From the NCBI GenBank assembly GCA_964443225.1, contig CAYUCC010000017.1, positions 1-64,000 on the forward strand: a DNA stretch of 64,000 nt, in the 5' to 3' direction. Positions 25,879 through 36,792 of the stretch are shown here, piece after piece. Each line of letters starts with the position of its first letter. The first letter of the stretch is position 1. The position numbers and the translations under genes were made by a program. The DNA is from SSC4 sp964443225. GTDB taxonomy: Bacteria > Chloroflexota > Anaerolineae > SSC4 > Amarolineaceae. The notes beneath the pieces were generated by a model. It saw only the letters and a list, made by a program, of their open reading frames with translations, was not told the DNA's origin and did no database searches.

Positions 25879-27171
25879 TCAACCCCCGGAGACCGTGCCA
25901 TTGCGGTTGAGCCACGGCAGCCAGTAATAGTACGTTTCTGGTGTCGGCGTGAGCGTCGGCGTGGCGGTGGGTGTTTCTGTGGGTGTTGGCGTGGCAGTGG
26001 GTGTTTCCGTGGGCGTCGGCGTCTCGGTTGGTGTGGACGTTTCCGTCGGCGTGGCGGTGGGGGTCGCGGTGTCAGTTGGCGTCGGCGTCACCGTGGTCGT
26101 ACCGGTGGGCCGGTAGGTCGACGTGGCTGTGGGCGTATTACCCACCGGTCCACCGTAAGTGAGAATCTTGCCATCGTGGGTAACAGCCCAGACGTGTCCG
26201 GAATCGACCGCATCCACCTCCCAGATAAGGGTGGCCGACGGGCTCGTGACCCGCGTCCAGCTGGCGCCCCCGTTGACCGTGCGGTAGATACGACCAGAAC
26301 GGTCGTTGACACTGCCTACGGCCCACCCTTCCGTGGCATTGAGCATGTCGATGTCATAGAACGTTGTGTCGGAAGCGTTTGTTGGCTGAACCGTCCAGGA
26401 CTGCCCCCCGTTCGCGGTACGCACGATGAATCCCCCCGCCCCGGCAACCCAGCCTGTACTGGCGTTCAAAAAACTGAGCCCCAGCAGATCACCGGCGGGT
26501 GCGAACACACGATCCCACGTCACGCCCTGGTTGTACGAGAAGGCGAAGGTGGAGCCGTTGCCGGCACCATAACAGGTGGTGCCAAAACAGGCCCATTCCC
26601 AAATGACGACGTTCCCCGCCGGCTGGAATTGGCTCCAATTGAAGCCTGTATTGGTCGAGCGAAAGGACTTGCCGTCGGTGCCGCCGGCCAGCAGAATGTT
26701 GGGTGTGACCCAGATCACCGAATAGAGATAGCCGGTGTACCCGGCCGGCATGCCCCGAATACGCCAGGTCTGGCCGCCGTCGGTGGTGTAAGAGGACTGG
26801 CCCAGGTGACCAACGCTCATACACTCCAGCTCCGAACGGCAGGCGATACTGCCCTGCCACCCGCTCATGTTGGCGGGCAGGGGAAGCTCCAGCCAGTCCA
26901 CACCGCCGTTGGTCGTTTTGACAATGTACGGATTGCCCGAAGCGCCCCAATCGGGCCCCCCCACGGCATATCCAACCTGGGTACTGAGCATCGTAAGGCT
27001 GCGCAGCGTAATACCGGCCGGCGCCTGATATTGCACTATCCAGTCCGTGTTGGGTGCTGCCGGCCAATCCGTCCGCGACGCCGCCGCTGGATTGAAGACC
27101 AACCCGCTGAGGCCTACCAGCAGACCAACCAGCAGGGCGAGGATGACGATGGCATGAAATCGAAGGTGCAT
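25879..27171 (-). CDS. Secreted BNR/Ycf48-like repeat protein with Thr/Pro-rich stalk, 430 aa
   Basis: Signal peptide (residues 1-32, MHLRFHAIVILALLVGLLVG...). About seven BNR-like propeller repeats follow, with the motif TxxGGxxW (KTTNGGVDWLEL, YTTDGGQTWRIR, RTANGGQSWTVQ, RTVNGGASWTRV). A Thr/Pro/Glu linker of about 75 residues (TPTETPTATPT type) comes next, and the tail is YYYWLPWLNRNGTVSGG. The linker looks like a wall-spanning stalk. The WLPWL tail resembles the YLPWL tail of the arylsulfotransferase at 54481. ATG 27171 is preferred: GGAGCCACC precedes it and the signal peptide starts there. Ligand unknown; it may bind surface polymers. Confidence 0.78.
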   Translation of the reverse strand: MHLRFHAIVILALLVGLLVGLSGLVFNPAAASRTDWPAAPNTDWIVQYQAPAGITLRSLTMLSTQVGYAVGGPDWGASGNPYIVKTTNGGVDWLELPLPANMSGWQGSIACRSELECMSVGHLGQSSYTTDGGQTWRIRGMPAGYTGYLYSVIWVTPNILLAGGTDGKSFRSTNTGFNWSQFQPAGNVVIWEWACFGTTCYGAGNGSTFAFSYNQGVTWDRVFAPAGDLLGLSFLNASTGWVAGAGGFIVRTANGGQSWTVQPTNASDTTFYDIDMLNATEGWAVGSVNDRSGRIYRTVNGGASWTRVTSPSATLIWEVDAVDSGHVWAVTHDGKILTYGGPVGNTPTATSTYRPTGTTTVTPTPTDTATPTATPTETSTPTETPTPTETPTATPTPTETPTATPTLTPTPETYYYWLPWLNRNGTVSGG

Positions 27172-27379
27172 GGTGGCTCCTTTGCTATGGTGAAGCGCCG
27201 CCTTCAGCGGCATGACGGGTCAAGGGGTGAACGTACACGGCTCTGGCACTTGCACGAACGAACGCCCGGGGGAATGGCCGGGGCCACAACGGGGAACGTT
27301 AACCCGAGAACATTAATGGAAGATGAACAGGATGCCCGCCGCAGATGACAATTTCTTCAGGTTGGTGTGCAAATAACGA

Positions 27380-27412
27380 AATGGGCGCCGGACCGAGGTC
27401 CTGGCGCCCATT
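27380..27412 (-). terminator. Intrinsic terminator of the phasin gene
   Basis: Read on the minus strand, AATGGGCGCC, one unpaired base, GGACC and then GGTCC, GGCGCCCATT fold into a long GC-rich hairpin, followed by TCGTTATTTG. It ends 25 bp beyond the phasin stop codon. The rest of the gap to 27171 holds no gene. Confidence 0.75.
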
Positions 27413-27436
27413 CCTTCACCCTGCGCTCAACCGACT

Positions 27437-27883
27437 CTATTGGTTGGCCTTGACCAGATCATCCACTTTTTGGGAAAGCGATGCAATCTTTTTGCTGAGC
27501 TCTTCAATGTCGTGCTTGTTTGGAACGTTCAACCGCGTCAGAATCCGCTCGATCTGTTCTTCGACCACACCTGACGCCGATTCCACGCTCTTTTCGACGC
27601 GTTTTTCAGCCCCGTCACGCCGGGAAACGACGTCGTTCATCAACTTACGGGCATCTTTTTCAGCCAGCTCACCTCGATCCACCAGACGATTCAGAAAGTC
27701 CTGAATCTCCTCAGTGGTCAGGGCCGCGGCGCCAACACCTGCCAACAACACACGGCGCACCATGGTCAGCAGCGATGCACCTTTTTCTTTGCTTGCACTC
27801 GTCACATCACTGACAACGTCGGTCACGGCGGGAATTGCCGCTGCCACCTGGTTGTTCGTCTGATTTGTCGTCTTTTTTGCCAT
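27437..27883 (-). CDS. Phasin-like polyhydroxyalkanoate granule-associated protein, 148 aa
   Basis: Small helical protein: a short disordered N terminus, an amphipathic to weakly hydrophobic segment (LLTMVRRVLLAGVGAAALT, residues about 38-56), then a charged coiled coil. The C terminus (VPNKHDIEELSKKIASLSQK) closely resembles the PhaF/PhaI phasin family, which coats polyhydroxyalkanoate granules. It is divergently paired with a long-chain acyl-CoA ligase gene. It has a perfect consensus promoter (27993-28021) and its own terminator, suggesting strong expression. Whether the cell makes PHA cannot be decided here; no phaC is in the window. A structural role on neutral-lipid granules is an alternative, given the WS/DGAT gene at 57645. 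Confidence 0.72.
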   Translation of the reverse strand: MAKKTTNQTNNQVAAAIPAVTDVVSDVTSASKEKGASLLTMVRRVLLAGVGAAALTTEEIQDFLNRLVDRGELAEKDARKLMNDVVSRRDGAEKRVEKSVESASGVVEEQIERILTRLNVPNKHDIEELSKKIASLSQKVDDLVKANQ

Positions 27884-27965
27884 GATCGTTCTGTCCTCTC
27901 GATCGGGCCCGTCTGGCCGCGTGATTGGCCGGCGGCGCCACTGGAATCACCATCTGTAATTGCGC

Positions 27966-27983
27966 ACGCATAACGCGTTGCGT
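27966..27983. promoter_or_regulatory. Imperfect palindrome downstream of the phasin promoter (operator candidate 1)
   Basis: ACGCATAACG|CGTTGCGT is a palindrome with one extra base in the left arm. It lies just downstream of the phasin -10 box on the minus strand. The right part, CGCGTTGCGTCA (27974-27985), differs by one base from CGCGCTGCGTCA (28041-28052) near the ligase promoter, so one regulator may bind both. Confidence 0.5.
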
Positions 27984-27992
27984 CATGGTCGG

Positions 27993-28021
27993 ATTATAGC
28001 ACGCCGCGAAAGCCTTGTCAA
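27993..28021 (-). promoter_or_regulatory. Consensus sigma-70-type promoter for the phasin gene
   Basis: On the minus strand TTGACA (28021-28016), a 17-bp spacer and TATAAT (27998-27993) match the housekeeping consensus exactly. The gene starts about 110 bp downstream. Confidence 0.85.
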
Positions 28022-28040
28022 GTAGTTTTTCGTAAGATCA

Positions 28041-28071
28041 CGCGCTGCGTCATCTAATTGACGCCAGCGCG
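28041..28071. promoter_or_regulatory. Palindrome overlapping the acyl-CoA ligase -35 box (operator candidate 2)
   Basis: CGCGCTGCGTCA (28041-28052) and TGACGCCAGCGCG (28059-28071) are inverted copies with one inserted base, separated by six bases. The right arm covers the -35 TTGACG. A bound protein would block the ligase promoter, and the related site in front of the phasin gene suggests co-regulation. Confidence 0.6.
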
Positions 28072-28087
28072 TGACGTGTTTTATAAT
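28058..28087 (+). promoter_or_regulatory. Sigma-70-type promoter for the acyl-CoA ligase
   Basis: TTGACG (28058-28063), an 18-bp spacer and TATAAT (28082-28087). Because this lies inside a longer reading frame, it supports ATG 28140 as the true start. Confidence 0.85.
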
Positions 28088-28139
28088 AGAAACATTCACA
28101 GTGGCACACGATCATATTGCAGCATGGAGGCAGATTGTT

Positions 28140-29888
28140 ATGACGTACCTGGAGAAGCCCTGGCAGGCCCACTACGAGGCTGGTATTCCGCACAACATTT
28201 CTTATCCTTCGTATCCGCTTCACCAGATGCTCGTCAACTCGGCGGCAGCGTATGGTAACCGGCCGGCGGTCAAGATGGTTTTGCGATATCTACCCGCTGG
28301 CATCACGATTGGGGCGGAGCTGTCCTATCAGCAGCTCGACGATGCCGTCAATCGATTTGCATCGGCCCTCCACGATTTGGGTGTTCGTAAGGGGGACCGC
28401 GTGGCCGTCTGGTTACCCAATCTGCCACAGTTGGTGATCGCCTTCTTCGGTGCCATGAAGTTGGGTGCCATCGTTGTGAACAACAACCCCCAATACACCG
28501 GGCGCGAGATCAAGCACCAGCTGGCCGACTCCGGAGCAGAAACGATCGTGCTGCTGAGCTCATTTTACAGCCGGCTGAAAGAGGTCCAGCAGGCCACGGC
28601 GGTCAAACACGTGGTGGTGACCGACGTCAGTGACCTGATAGGGCTTCCTTTTAAGGTTCTGGTCGATCGCCAACTGACCAAGGGCGGCCTCAAGGTCGAT
28701 ATTCCCTACCAGCGTGGTGTCTACGGGTTCAAACAGCTTCTGGCGCACCCGCCGCACGTCCCCCTCGTCGAGGTTGCGCCGGGGGATCCGGCGCTGTTCC
28801 AGTACACCGGTGGCACCACGGGCGTCCCGAAGGCAGCCATGCTGACGCACCACAACATGGTGGCCAATATCGTGCAAATCAGCCATTGGCTGCCTAACCT
28901 CGAGGTGGGCCGCGAGGTGATGATGGGAGCGATCCCGTTCTTCCATGTGTACGGCATGACCGTCTCGATGTGCCTGGCTATCTACGCCAGCGGTAAACTG
29001 GTAATTGTGCCTGATCCGCGCCACCTCCCGCACGTGATGGAGGTCATCCAGCGCGAAAAAGCAACGGTTTTCCCGGGCGTGCCGGCGATGTACATTGGTA
29101 TCATCAATCACCCCGACGTTCGCCACTACGACCTGCACAGCGTCAAAGCGTGTATTTCGGGTGCTGCGCCGCTGCCGATGGATGTGCAGGAGAAATTTGG
29201 AGAAATCACCGGTGGGCGCCTGGTGGAGGGTTATGGTCTGACCGAAGCGGCGCCGGTTACCCACTGCAATCCGGTGTACGGATTGCGCAAATCGGGCAGC
29301 ATTGGTATTCCTTTGCCCGATGTGGAGGCGCGCATCGTTTCGCTGGAGCCCGATACCAACGGTCAGGTCGAAGACCTGCCCCTGGGCGAAGCCGGCGAAC
29401 TGATCCTGCGTGGGCCACAGGTCATGGCAGGTTATTACAAACAGCCCGAAGAAACGGCGCGCACCCGTGATGCCGAGGGATGGCTGTACACCGGCGATAT
29501 CGCACGCATGGACGAGGATGGCTACTTTTACATTGTCGACCGCAAAAAAGACCTGATCATCGCCAGCGGCTACAACATCGTGCCACGTGAAGTGGAAGAA
29601 GTCCTGTTCATGCATCCCAAGGTGATGGAAGCGGTTGTGGCCGGCATTCCCGATGCCCGGCGCGGCGAGACCGTCAAGGCCTACGTGGTGCTCAAGCCCG
29701 GTGAAGTCGCAACCGCCGAAGAGCTCATCACGTTCTGCCGCCAGAACCTGGCCGCGTACAAGGTCCCGACAGCTGTGGAATTCCGCAGTGAGCTGCCGAA
29801 AACCATGGTAGGCAAGTTCCTGCGCCGTGTGCTGCGTGACGAGGAACTCCAGAAAACGGCGGAGACTGCCAGCCCGGCGGAGGCGTGA
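28140..29888 (+). CDS. fadD: Long-chain fatty acid-CoA ligase (FadD-like), 582 aa
   Basis: Activates fatty acids to acyl-CoA through an acyl-AMP intermediate. Clear ANL-superfamily motifs are present: the P-loop YTGGTTGVPKAAMLTH, the adenine motif VEGYGLTEAAPVTHCNP, the hinge region YTGDIARMDEDGYFYIVDRKKDLII and the C-terminal lysine in PKTMVGKFLRRVLR. Length is normal for FadD. The start has GGAGG about nine bases upstream and lies downstream of the promoter. The gene is divergent from the phasin gene with related palindromes in both promoter regions, which suggests regulation by fatty-acid or storage status. The stop is 13 bp from the end of the convergent PAP2 gene. Confidence 0.92.
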   Translation: MTYLEKPWQAHYEAGIPHNISYPSYPLHQMLVNSAAAYGNRPAVKMVLRYLPAGITIGAELSYQQLDDAVNRFASALHDLGVRKGDRVAVWLPNLPQLVIAFFGAMKLGAIVVNNNPQYTGREIKHQLADSGAETIVLLSSFYSRLKEVQQATAVKHVVVTDVSDLIGLPFKVLVDRQLTKGGLKVDIPYQRGVYGFKQLLAHPPHVPLVEVAPGDPALFQYTGGTTGVPKAAMLTHHNMVANIVQISHWLPNLEVGREVMMGAIPFFHVYGMTVSMCLAIYASGKLVIVPDPRHLPHVMEVIQREKATVFPGVPAMYIGIINHPDVRHYDLHSVKACISGAAPLPMDVQEKFGEITGGRLVEGYGLTEAAPVTHCNPVYGLRKSGSIGIPLPDVEARIVSLEPDTNGQVEDLPLGEAGELILRGPQVMAGYYKQPEETARTRDAEGWLYTGDIARMDEDGYFYIVDRKKDLIIASGYNIVPREVEEVLFMHPKVMEAVVAGIPDARRGETVKAYVVLKPGEVATAEELITFCRQNLAAYKVPTAVEFRSELPKTMVGKFLRRVLRDEELQKTAETASPAEA

Positions 29889-29901
29889 ACGTATCACCCG
29901 T

Positions 29902-30441
29902 TCATGCCATCAAACGCCAGACGATCAGCGACACCACGCCGCCAATCAGCAGCCCGCTGAGGACATCGAGCGCGTAGTGTACGCGCAGTGCCACGCGGCT
30001 CCAGGAGGTCCAGGCAGCCAATCCGGCCAACAGCCAGCCCCAACCGGCAAAGAGCAGCAGACCCCAGACCGCAATCGTGCCCATACGCGTGGCATGGCCT
30101 GAGGGAAAGCTGTGTTTGTCGTATTTGACCGAGTAGAAACCATCCTGATCGTGGGGGCGGCGGCGGCGCAGCATGAACTTGGTGGTTGTCGTGATGGCCC
30201 CGGCGGCCACCATGCTGATAATCCACCCGACGATGCCGCGACGCAACGCGGCATCTCCCAACCAAATCGCAGCGATGCCAACAACCACCCACACGTACCC
30301 GTCACCCAGGTGAGCCCCCATCCAGGCCAGACGATAGGCGAGACGTTGTTGCGGCTCGATTTGCAGGCGGGCACTCAGGCGGCGGTCGGCATCACCCAAC
30401 ACGCGACGCAGCCCCGGCTTCGGGCGTGGATCCTTCTTCAC
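29902..30441 (-). CDS. PAP2-family membrane phosphatase, 179 aa
   Basis: Integral membrane protein with about four to five helices and a complete PAP2 phosphatase signature: K88-x6-R95-P96, PSGH (113-116) and S148-R149-x5-H155-x3-D159. Substrates of this group include undecaprenyl pyrophosphate, phosphatidic acid and phosphatidylglycerol phosphate. Its ATG overlaps the TGA of the upstream nucleotidyltransferase gene (ATGA), so the two are translated together. A nucleotidyltransferase followed by a lipid phosphatase suggests a membrane-lipid or inositol/glycerol phosphate pathway, but this is inference. Confidence 0.88.
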   Translation of the reverse strand: MKKDPRPKPGLRRVLGDADRRLSARLQIEPQQRLAYRLAWMGAHLGDGYVWVVVGIAAIWLGDAALRRGIVGWIISMVAAGAITTTTKFMLRRRRPHDQDGFYSVKYDKHSFPSGHATRMGTIAVWGLLLFAGWGWLLAGLAAWTSWSRVALRVHYALDVLSGLLIGGVVSLIVWRLMA

Positions 30442-31232
30442 GTTGCCGACGTGATTGCCTTCGGTTCCATGATGTGTTTGACCAGGTCATACTGGAATGG
30501 TTTGTCGACGTCCATTCCAATTGCGGCATAAGGCGACAGCACAGCCCGTCCGCGCGCGCCAAAGACACGACTGGCGACCTGTTCCGCATCCGGAATCGTC
30601 ATCTGGCGGAAAACGAACTTGAGCAGCGTGCCAAAGCCGAGTAGCTGCGCCATGCGAAAGGCGCTCTTGCGACGGTCCATCGCTTCACGCACCAGTCCCT
30701 CGTTCTGATTGGCCACCGCCAGACGCACCATGAAGAGATCACCACCGCAGTAACGACCTTCACGGAACGGTATGTAGCTGCGTTTGGATTCGGGGAACGC
30801 CGTTTCCATGATCGATTTTTCGATGACGGCGTAATAGACATCGTCCTCTGTCTGCAGGCAGGTGTCGATGAACCAGCCAACGATCTCGGGTGTGAGCAGT
30901 GGAATGTCGGCTGAGCTGATGATGGCCATTTCGGCATCGGGATGGGCCCGCCGTACGGCGTTCAACCCGGCGTAGAGATTGTCCAGCATGCCGGCACGAT
31001 TCGCCTCGAAGATCACCGGCGTGTCCAGGTCAATCCCTTCATCGGGGTCGATCCCAACGACGACGATGTCGCGCACCTGGGGTGTCTGGCGCAGTGCCTG
31101 CACGACGTGCCAGATCATCGGTTTGCCATTGAGCGGTATCAACGCCTTACGCGGGGAGTTCGTGGCCTCCGCCAACGAATCCACCTTGCCCGGCTGGTAT
31201 CCGGCCGTTATCACGGCATCCAAGTATTGCAT
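30438..31232 (-). CDS. MobA-like/sugar-phosphate nucleotidyltransferase, 264 aa
   Basis: The N terminus MQYLDAVITAGY... with KALIPLNGKPMIWHVVQAL is the NTP-transferase signature, and SSADIPLLTPE is the metal-binding Asp segment of MobA/IspD-like enzymes. The GAGG-type glycine loop is degenerate (AGYQPG). The C-terminal about 90 residues are specific and not recognised. ATG 31232 is preferred over ATG 31268; the longer version would begin in an AT-rich stretch (TATATACT) that looks like a -10 box. It forms a two-gene unit with the PAP2 phosphatase. The product could be a CDP- or NDP-linked alcohol, with the phosphatase removing a phosphate at the last step. Confidence 0.75.
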   Translation of the reverse strand: MQYLDAVITAGYQPGKVDSLAEATNSPRKALIPLNGKPMIWHVVQALRQTPQVRDIVVVGIDPDEGIDLDTPVIFEANRAGMLDNLYAGLNAVRRAHPDAEMAIISSADIPLLTPEIVGWFIDTCLQTEDDVYYAVIEKSIMETAFPESKRSYIPFREGRYCGGDLFMVRLAVANQNEGLVREAMDRRKSAFRMAQLLGFGTLLKFVFRQMTIPDAEQVASRVFGARGRAVLSPYAAIGMDVDKPFQYDLVKHIMEPKAITSAT

Positions 31233-31349
31233 TCTATGTTGTGCCTTTGTGATTGATCGACGTTCCATAAGTATATATCAAATGCCGGCAGATGCCAATC
31301 GCCGTGCGGCGCCGCGCAGTCTCCGCGGCTCGCGGTCCGTCCCAATGAC

Positions 31350-31378
31350 TTGCCAATTCGGCACCTTGAGCCTATAAT
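31350..31378 (+). promoter_or_regulatory. Promoter of the pyruvate phosphate dikinase gene
   Basis: TTGCCA (31350-31355), a 17-bp spacer and TATAAT (31373-31378). The transcript would have a leader of about 190 bases before ATG 31575, in which I see no known riboswitch. Confidence 0.7.
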
Positions 31379-31574
31379 TTATTTCTAGTTTGTGTATGCA
31401 TCAGTGTCTTGGGGTAGGCCCAACTGCCGCGTCGCACACGCACGACAGACACAGAAGAGCTTGCCATATCACCGATGCACGCTTTGCAGACCACACCCGG
31501 CCAGCGTTGTTGGGGTAAACCACGACGTTGACCGCCTGGATCTTTCAATGATTTGCGTTCGAAGGAGCATCAGT

Positions 31575-34256
<2,682 letters not shown>

Positions 34257-34342
34257 CCTGACCGGTTCGTCAACTCGTAAGAGGCGACGAGCCGATCGAC
34301 GGCGCAAGGGACGCTGCCCGGCGTAACTTGTTTGGATCACAC

Positions 34343-34372
34343 AGGGGCAGGTGCCCGCACCTGCCCCTCTTG
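34343..34372 (+). terminator. Hairpin after ppdK
   Basis: AGGGGCAGGTGC (34343-34354) and GCACCTGCCCCT (34357-34368) form a perfect 12-bp stem with almost no loop, then CTTGATT. A longer frame of the next gene would run through it, so the MscS gene is started downstream at GTG 34424. Confidence 0.75.
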
Positions 34373-34423
34373 ATTGGTGGCATCGGCATTCGACAGCAGC
34401 CTGCACCAGGAGGCCCTCATCCC

Positions 34424-35686
34424 GTGATTGAGTCGATCACTCAAACCCTGCAGTCCCTGCTGTCCCCAGCCGGCTTGCGTCAGTTTGCCGTTTTTGCCGG
34501 CTGCGTGGCCCTGGCATTCGTCCTCGTCCACCCGATACGGCGTTGGGCCCGTCGCAGCTGGCCGGCGCGTGTACGCTCGCCGTGGCTGCGTCGCATGCTG
34601 CAGATCGCCAACCGCGCCATCGTTCCCCTTCTGGTATCGCTGCTGAGCGGCCTGGCTGGCCTGTTTTTTGTCGCCTTAGGCTGGGATTCGACCATCTTCC
34701 ACTGGCTGCGTACCCTGGCCAATTATTGGGTCTTCTACGCCATTGCGGCCGCGTTGTTCGACATCAACTATCTACCAGAACAGGCACGTGTCTGGAAACG
34801 TTATCTGTTGCTTCCACTTGGCGCAATCATCCTCGTGCTGGACTGGTTTGGCCTGCTCGACGATGTGCTGTTATGGGCGCCCCTGCCTGACCAGCTGCCT
34901 CAATTCACCCTGGGCGCCCTCATTGTCGCCGTAATCGCCACCGTCGTGGGTCTGTCGGTGGCGCGTGGTCTGCGCGAATTCCTGCAGGATCGATTTCTGC
35001 CCGACAGCGGTCTGGATCCGTCCAAAGGACGGGTGATCGCCGTCACGACCTATTATGCCATGGTCGGCGTGGTCTTCCTGATTGCGCTGAGCGCCATCGG
35101 CATCGATTTGACGACGCTCACGGTCATCCTGGGCGGTCTCTCGGTGGGTATCGGTCTTGGTTTGCAGGAGATCATCAAGAACTTCGTGGCCGGCCTGGTC
35201 CTCATTTTCGAGCGCTCGGTCAGCCCCGGCGACATCGTACAAATCGGTACCGACACCGGCACCGTCAAAGAGGTCGGTGTGCGTGCGATGACGATTGGGC
35301 GAGGCGTCGATAACGTCGACATGGTGGTGCCCAACGCGCGGTTCATGACCGACACGCTGTTCAATTTTTCGCGCGACGCCAAAGGCGTGCGCATCAAAAT
35401 CAGCATCGGCGTCAGTTACGATGCCGAACCGCGCCAGACCGCCGTCGTCCTGCTTGGCGCCGCACAGCACGCCAAACTCCTGGCAGAACCGGCGCCGTCG
35501 GTGGCGTTCACCGGCTTTGGCGACAGCACACTCAACTTCGACCTCTTCACCTGGGTGGCCGACCCCAGCGACCAATGGGCCGTGGCCAGCGATTTGCGTT
35601 TCCAGGTCTGGGATGCCCTCAAAGCCGCCGGCATCGAAATGGCCTATCCGCAGCGCGACATCCACCTGCGGTCGGTCGATTTCTGA
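34424..35686 (+). CDS. MscS family mechanosensitive ion channel, 420 aa
   Basis: Five to six N-terminal hydrophobic helices, then the MscS pore helix and beta domain: GGLSVGIGLGLQEIIKNFVAGLVLIFERSVSPGDIV (residues about 240-275), followed by VDNVDMVVPNARFMTDTLFNF. The C-terminal alpha/beta cage ends with the usual YPQRDIHLRS. It opens on membrane tension to release solutes on hypo-osmotic shock. GTG 34424 has AGGAGG ten bases upstream. The 3' end runs into the ATCCAAA inverted repeat, which could end transcription. Confidence 0.92.
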   Translation: MIESITQTLQSLLSPAGLRQFAVFAGCVALAFVLVHPIRRWARRSWPARVRSPWLRRMLQIANRAIVPLLVSLLSGLAGLFFVALGWDSTIFHWLRTLANYWVFYAIAAALFDINYLPEQARVWKRYLLLPLGAIILVLDWFGLLDDVLLWAPLPDQLPQFTLGALIVAVIATVVGLSVARGLREFLQDRFLPDSGLDPSKGRVIAVTTYYAMVGVVFLIALSAIGIDLTTLTVILGGLSVGIGLGLQEIIKNFVAGLVLIFERSVSPGDIVQIGTDTGTVKEVGVRAMTIGRGVDNVDMVVPNARFMTDTLFNFSRDAKGVRIKISIGVSYDAEPRQTAVVLLGAAQHAKLLAEPAPSVAFTGFGDSTLNFDLFTWVADPSDQWAVASDLRFQVWDALKAAGIEMAYPQRDIHLRSVDF

Positions 35687-35757
35687 TTTTGGATTTTTGA
35701 TTTTGGATTTTGGATTGGTGAATGCCGGCGGTCCAATCCAAAATCTAAAATCTAAAA
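35687..35757. repeat. Inverted ATTTTGG/CCAAAAT repeat between convergent genes
   Basis: Several TTTTGGATT units (35690-35720) face several AATCCAAAATCTAAAATC units (35735-35755), so the region can fold into an AT-rich hairpin and may act as a two-way terminator. The same unit occurs at 17405-17446. Confidence 0.8.
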
Positions 35758-36348
35758 GCGCCGCCGTCGCCGGCGGAACAGTAGGGCGATCAAGCCCGTG
35801 ACCACCAGCAGTTCCAGGCCAAGCACCAGGTAGATGACCAGCTCGTGTCCGGTGACGTAATCGGGCACGATGGCCATCTGTGCCGCGGGATTGGGATGGA
35901 CCAGGGCATAACGACCCGCCGCGGGCACCGCAATCGTGTACACTGGTCGCCCGGGCACCAGGGGTGTATCCAGGAAGCTCAAGCCGCGCCGTACCGAGGT
36001 GATGGTGGCCACACTGCCGGTCTCTGTTGTGGCGCTCAACCAGGTTTTCTCGCTTGATTCGAGGGCGTTCGAGAGTTCCAGCAGTTTGTCGTTGGCGGTG
36101 TACACGGCGTACAGACCCGGTTGTGTCACCTGCCACGTGTTGTTTTTCTGCGACAGATCGAAAAACTCGATCTCCTCAGACTTGACCTGATCGACCAGGC
36201 CCAGCTGGCCGGGCAGCCACAGCAACCCAACTCCGGCATACTTGACCAGGTCGCCAATGCGACATAACCCGATGAGCAAGAGGACGGCCAGGGCGATACC
36301 CAAAAAGATGCTGCGCAGGCTTGGTGCAGCAGGCTCACCAGTTGACAT
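35752..36348 (-). CDS. Bitopic membrane protein with extracytoplasmic beta-rich domain, 198 aa
   Basis: I do not recognise a named family. One TM helix near the N terminus (residues about 12-34), an extracytoplasmic domain of about 120 residues (LSQKNNTWQVTQPGLYAVYTAND...), and a second TM helix near the end (about 168-188), followed by a basic tail FRRRRRRF that should face the cytoplasm. The domain has no Cys and looks beta-rich, so it could be a sensor or a scaffold. It is transcribed alone on the minus strand; the 3' end overlaps the inverted repeat shared with the MscS gene. Confidence 0.65.
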   Translation of the reverse strand: MSTGEPAAPSLRSIFLGIALAVLLLIGLCRIGDLVKYAGVGLLWLPGQLGLVDQVKSEEIEFFDLSQKNNTWQVTQPGLYAVYTANDKLLELSNALESSEKTWLSATTETGSVATITSVRRGLSFLDTPLVPGRPVYTIAVPAAGRYALVHPNPAAQMAIVPDYVTGHELVIYLVLGLELLVVTGLIALLFRRRRRRF

Positions 36349-36426
36349 AACCCGTTTCGGCTCCTTGGACCATGATGCCGTTACATATTGCGACGTTGGT
36401 CATTCGCGAAGGGACACCAGCGTTGG

Positions 36427-36792
36427 TCACCACCGGTAGGCATTGAGGATCCAGAATCCGCTGGCGATCTCCACACCGGTTTGCTCCAGATTGTGGATGG
36501 CCTGTACGATTTCAGAATCGCTCATGTCTTTCAGAACGTTGTTGTCCTGGTAGACTGCGAGAATGCCAGCATGCGATGCATTGCTCTGATGCAATGCCAG
36601 AAAATCTTTCGGATTCAGAGTCAGGAGAGTGCGGCCTGTACGCGACGCGTGCTCGAGGTGCACGATGTCCTCTGCACCCGTCAGTGGAGGGCTTGCATCA
36701 ACAGGTACCTCGACGTCATGGTCGTCTGTCTGAAGCAAACGCCGCAAGTTGTGCGAGAATGCGCAGTCATCAAGATACAGTCGGAGGGTCAA
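36427..36792 (-). CDS. DUF5615 PIN-like protein, putative toxin, 121 aa
   Basis: Starts LTLRLYLDDCAFSHNLRRLL, which matches the DUF5615 PIN-like fold with the N-terminal acidic pair (Asp-Asp) near the active site. GRTLLTLNPKDFLALH carries the other conserved residues. A TTG start at 36792 places it 23 bp inside the 3' end of the upstream DUF433 gene, the usual order for this toxin-antitoxin-like pair. The protein is probably a ribonuclease by family analogy. There is an ATG further upstream (36855), but it would give an N-terminal extension unlike the family. Confidence 0.7.
   Translation of the reverse strand: MTLRLYLDDCAFSHNLRRLLQTDDHDVEVPVDASPPLTGAEDIVHLEHASRTGRTLLTLNPKDFLALHQSNASHAGILAVYQDNNVLKDMSDSEIVQAIHNLEQTGVEIASGFWILNAYRW

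Noticed and set aside
25900..26140. Short GTGGGTGTTTC-like DNA repeat in the BNR gene
   Set aside because: It is explained by the Thr/Pro/Glu-rich protein stalk it encodes.
25504..27348. Long plus-strand frame over the second aminotransferase and the BNR protein gene
   Set aside because: Low-complexity Arg/Gly-rich translation; the genes on the proper frames carry motifs, a signal peptide and ribosome binding sites.
28071..28139. 23-residue extension of the acyl-CoA ligase
   Set aside because: It would start inside the promoter; GGAGG precedes ATG 28140.
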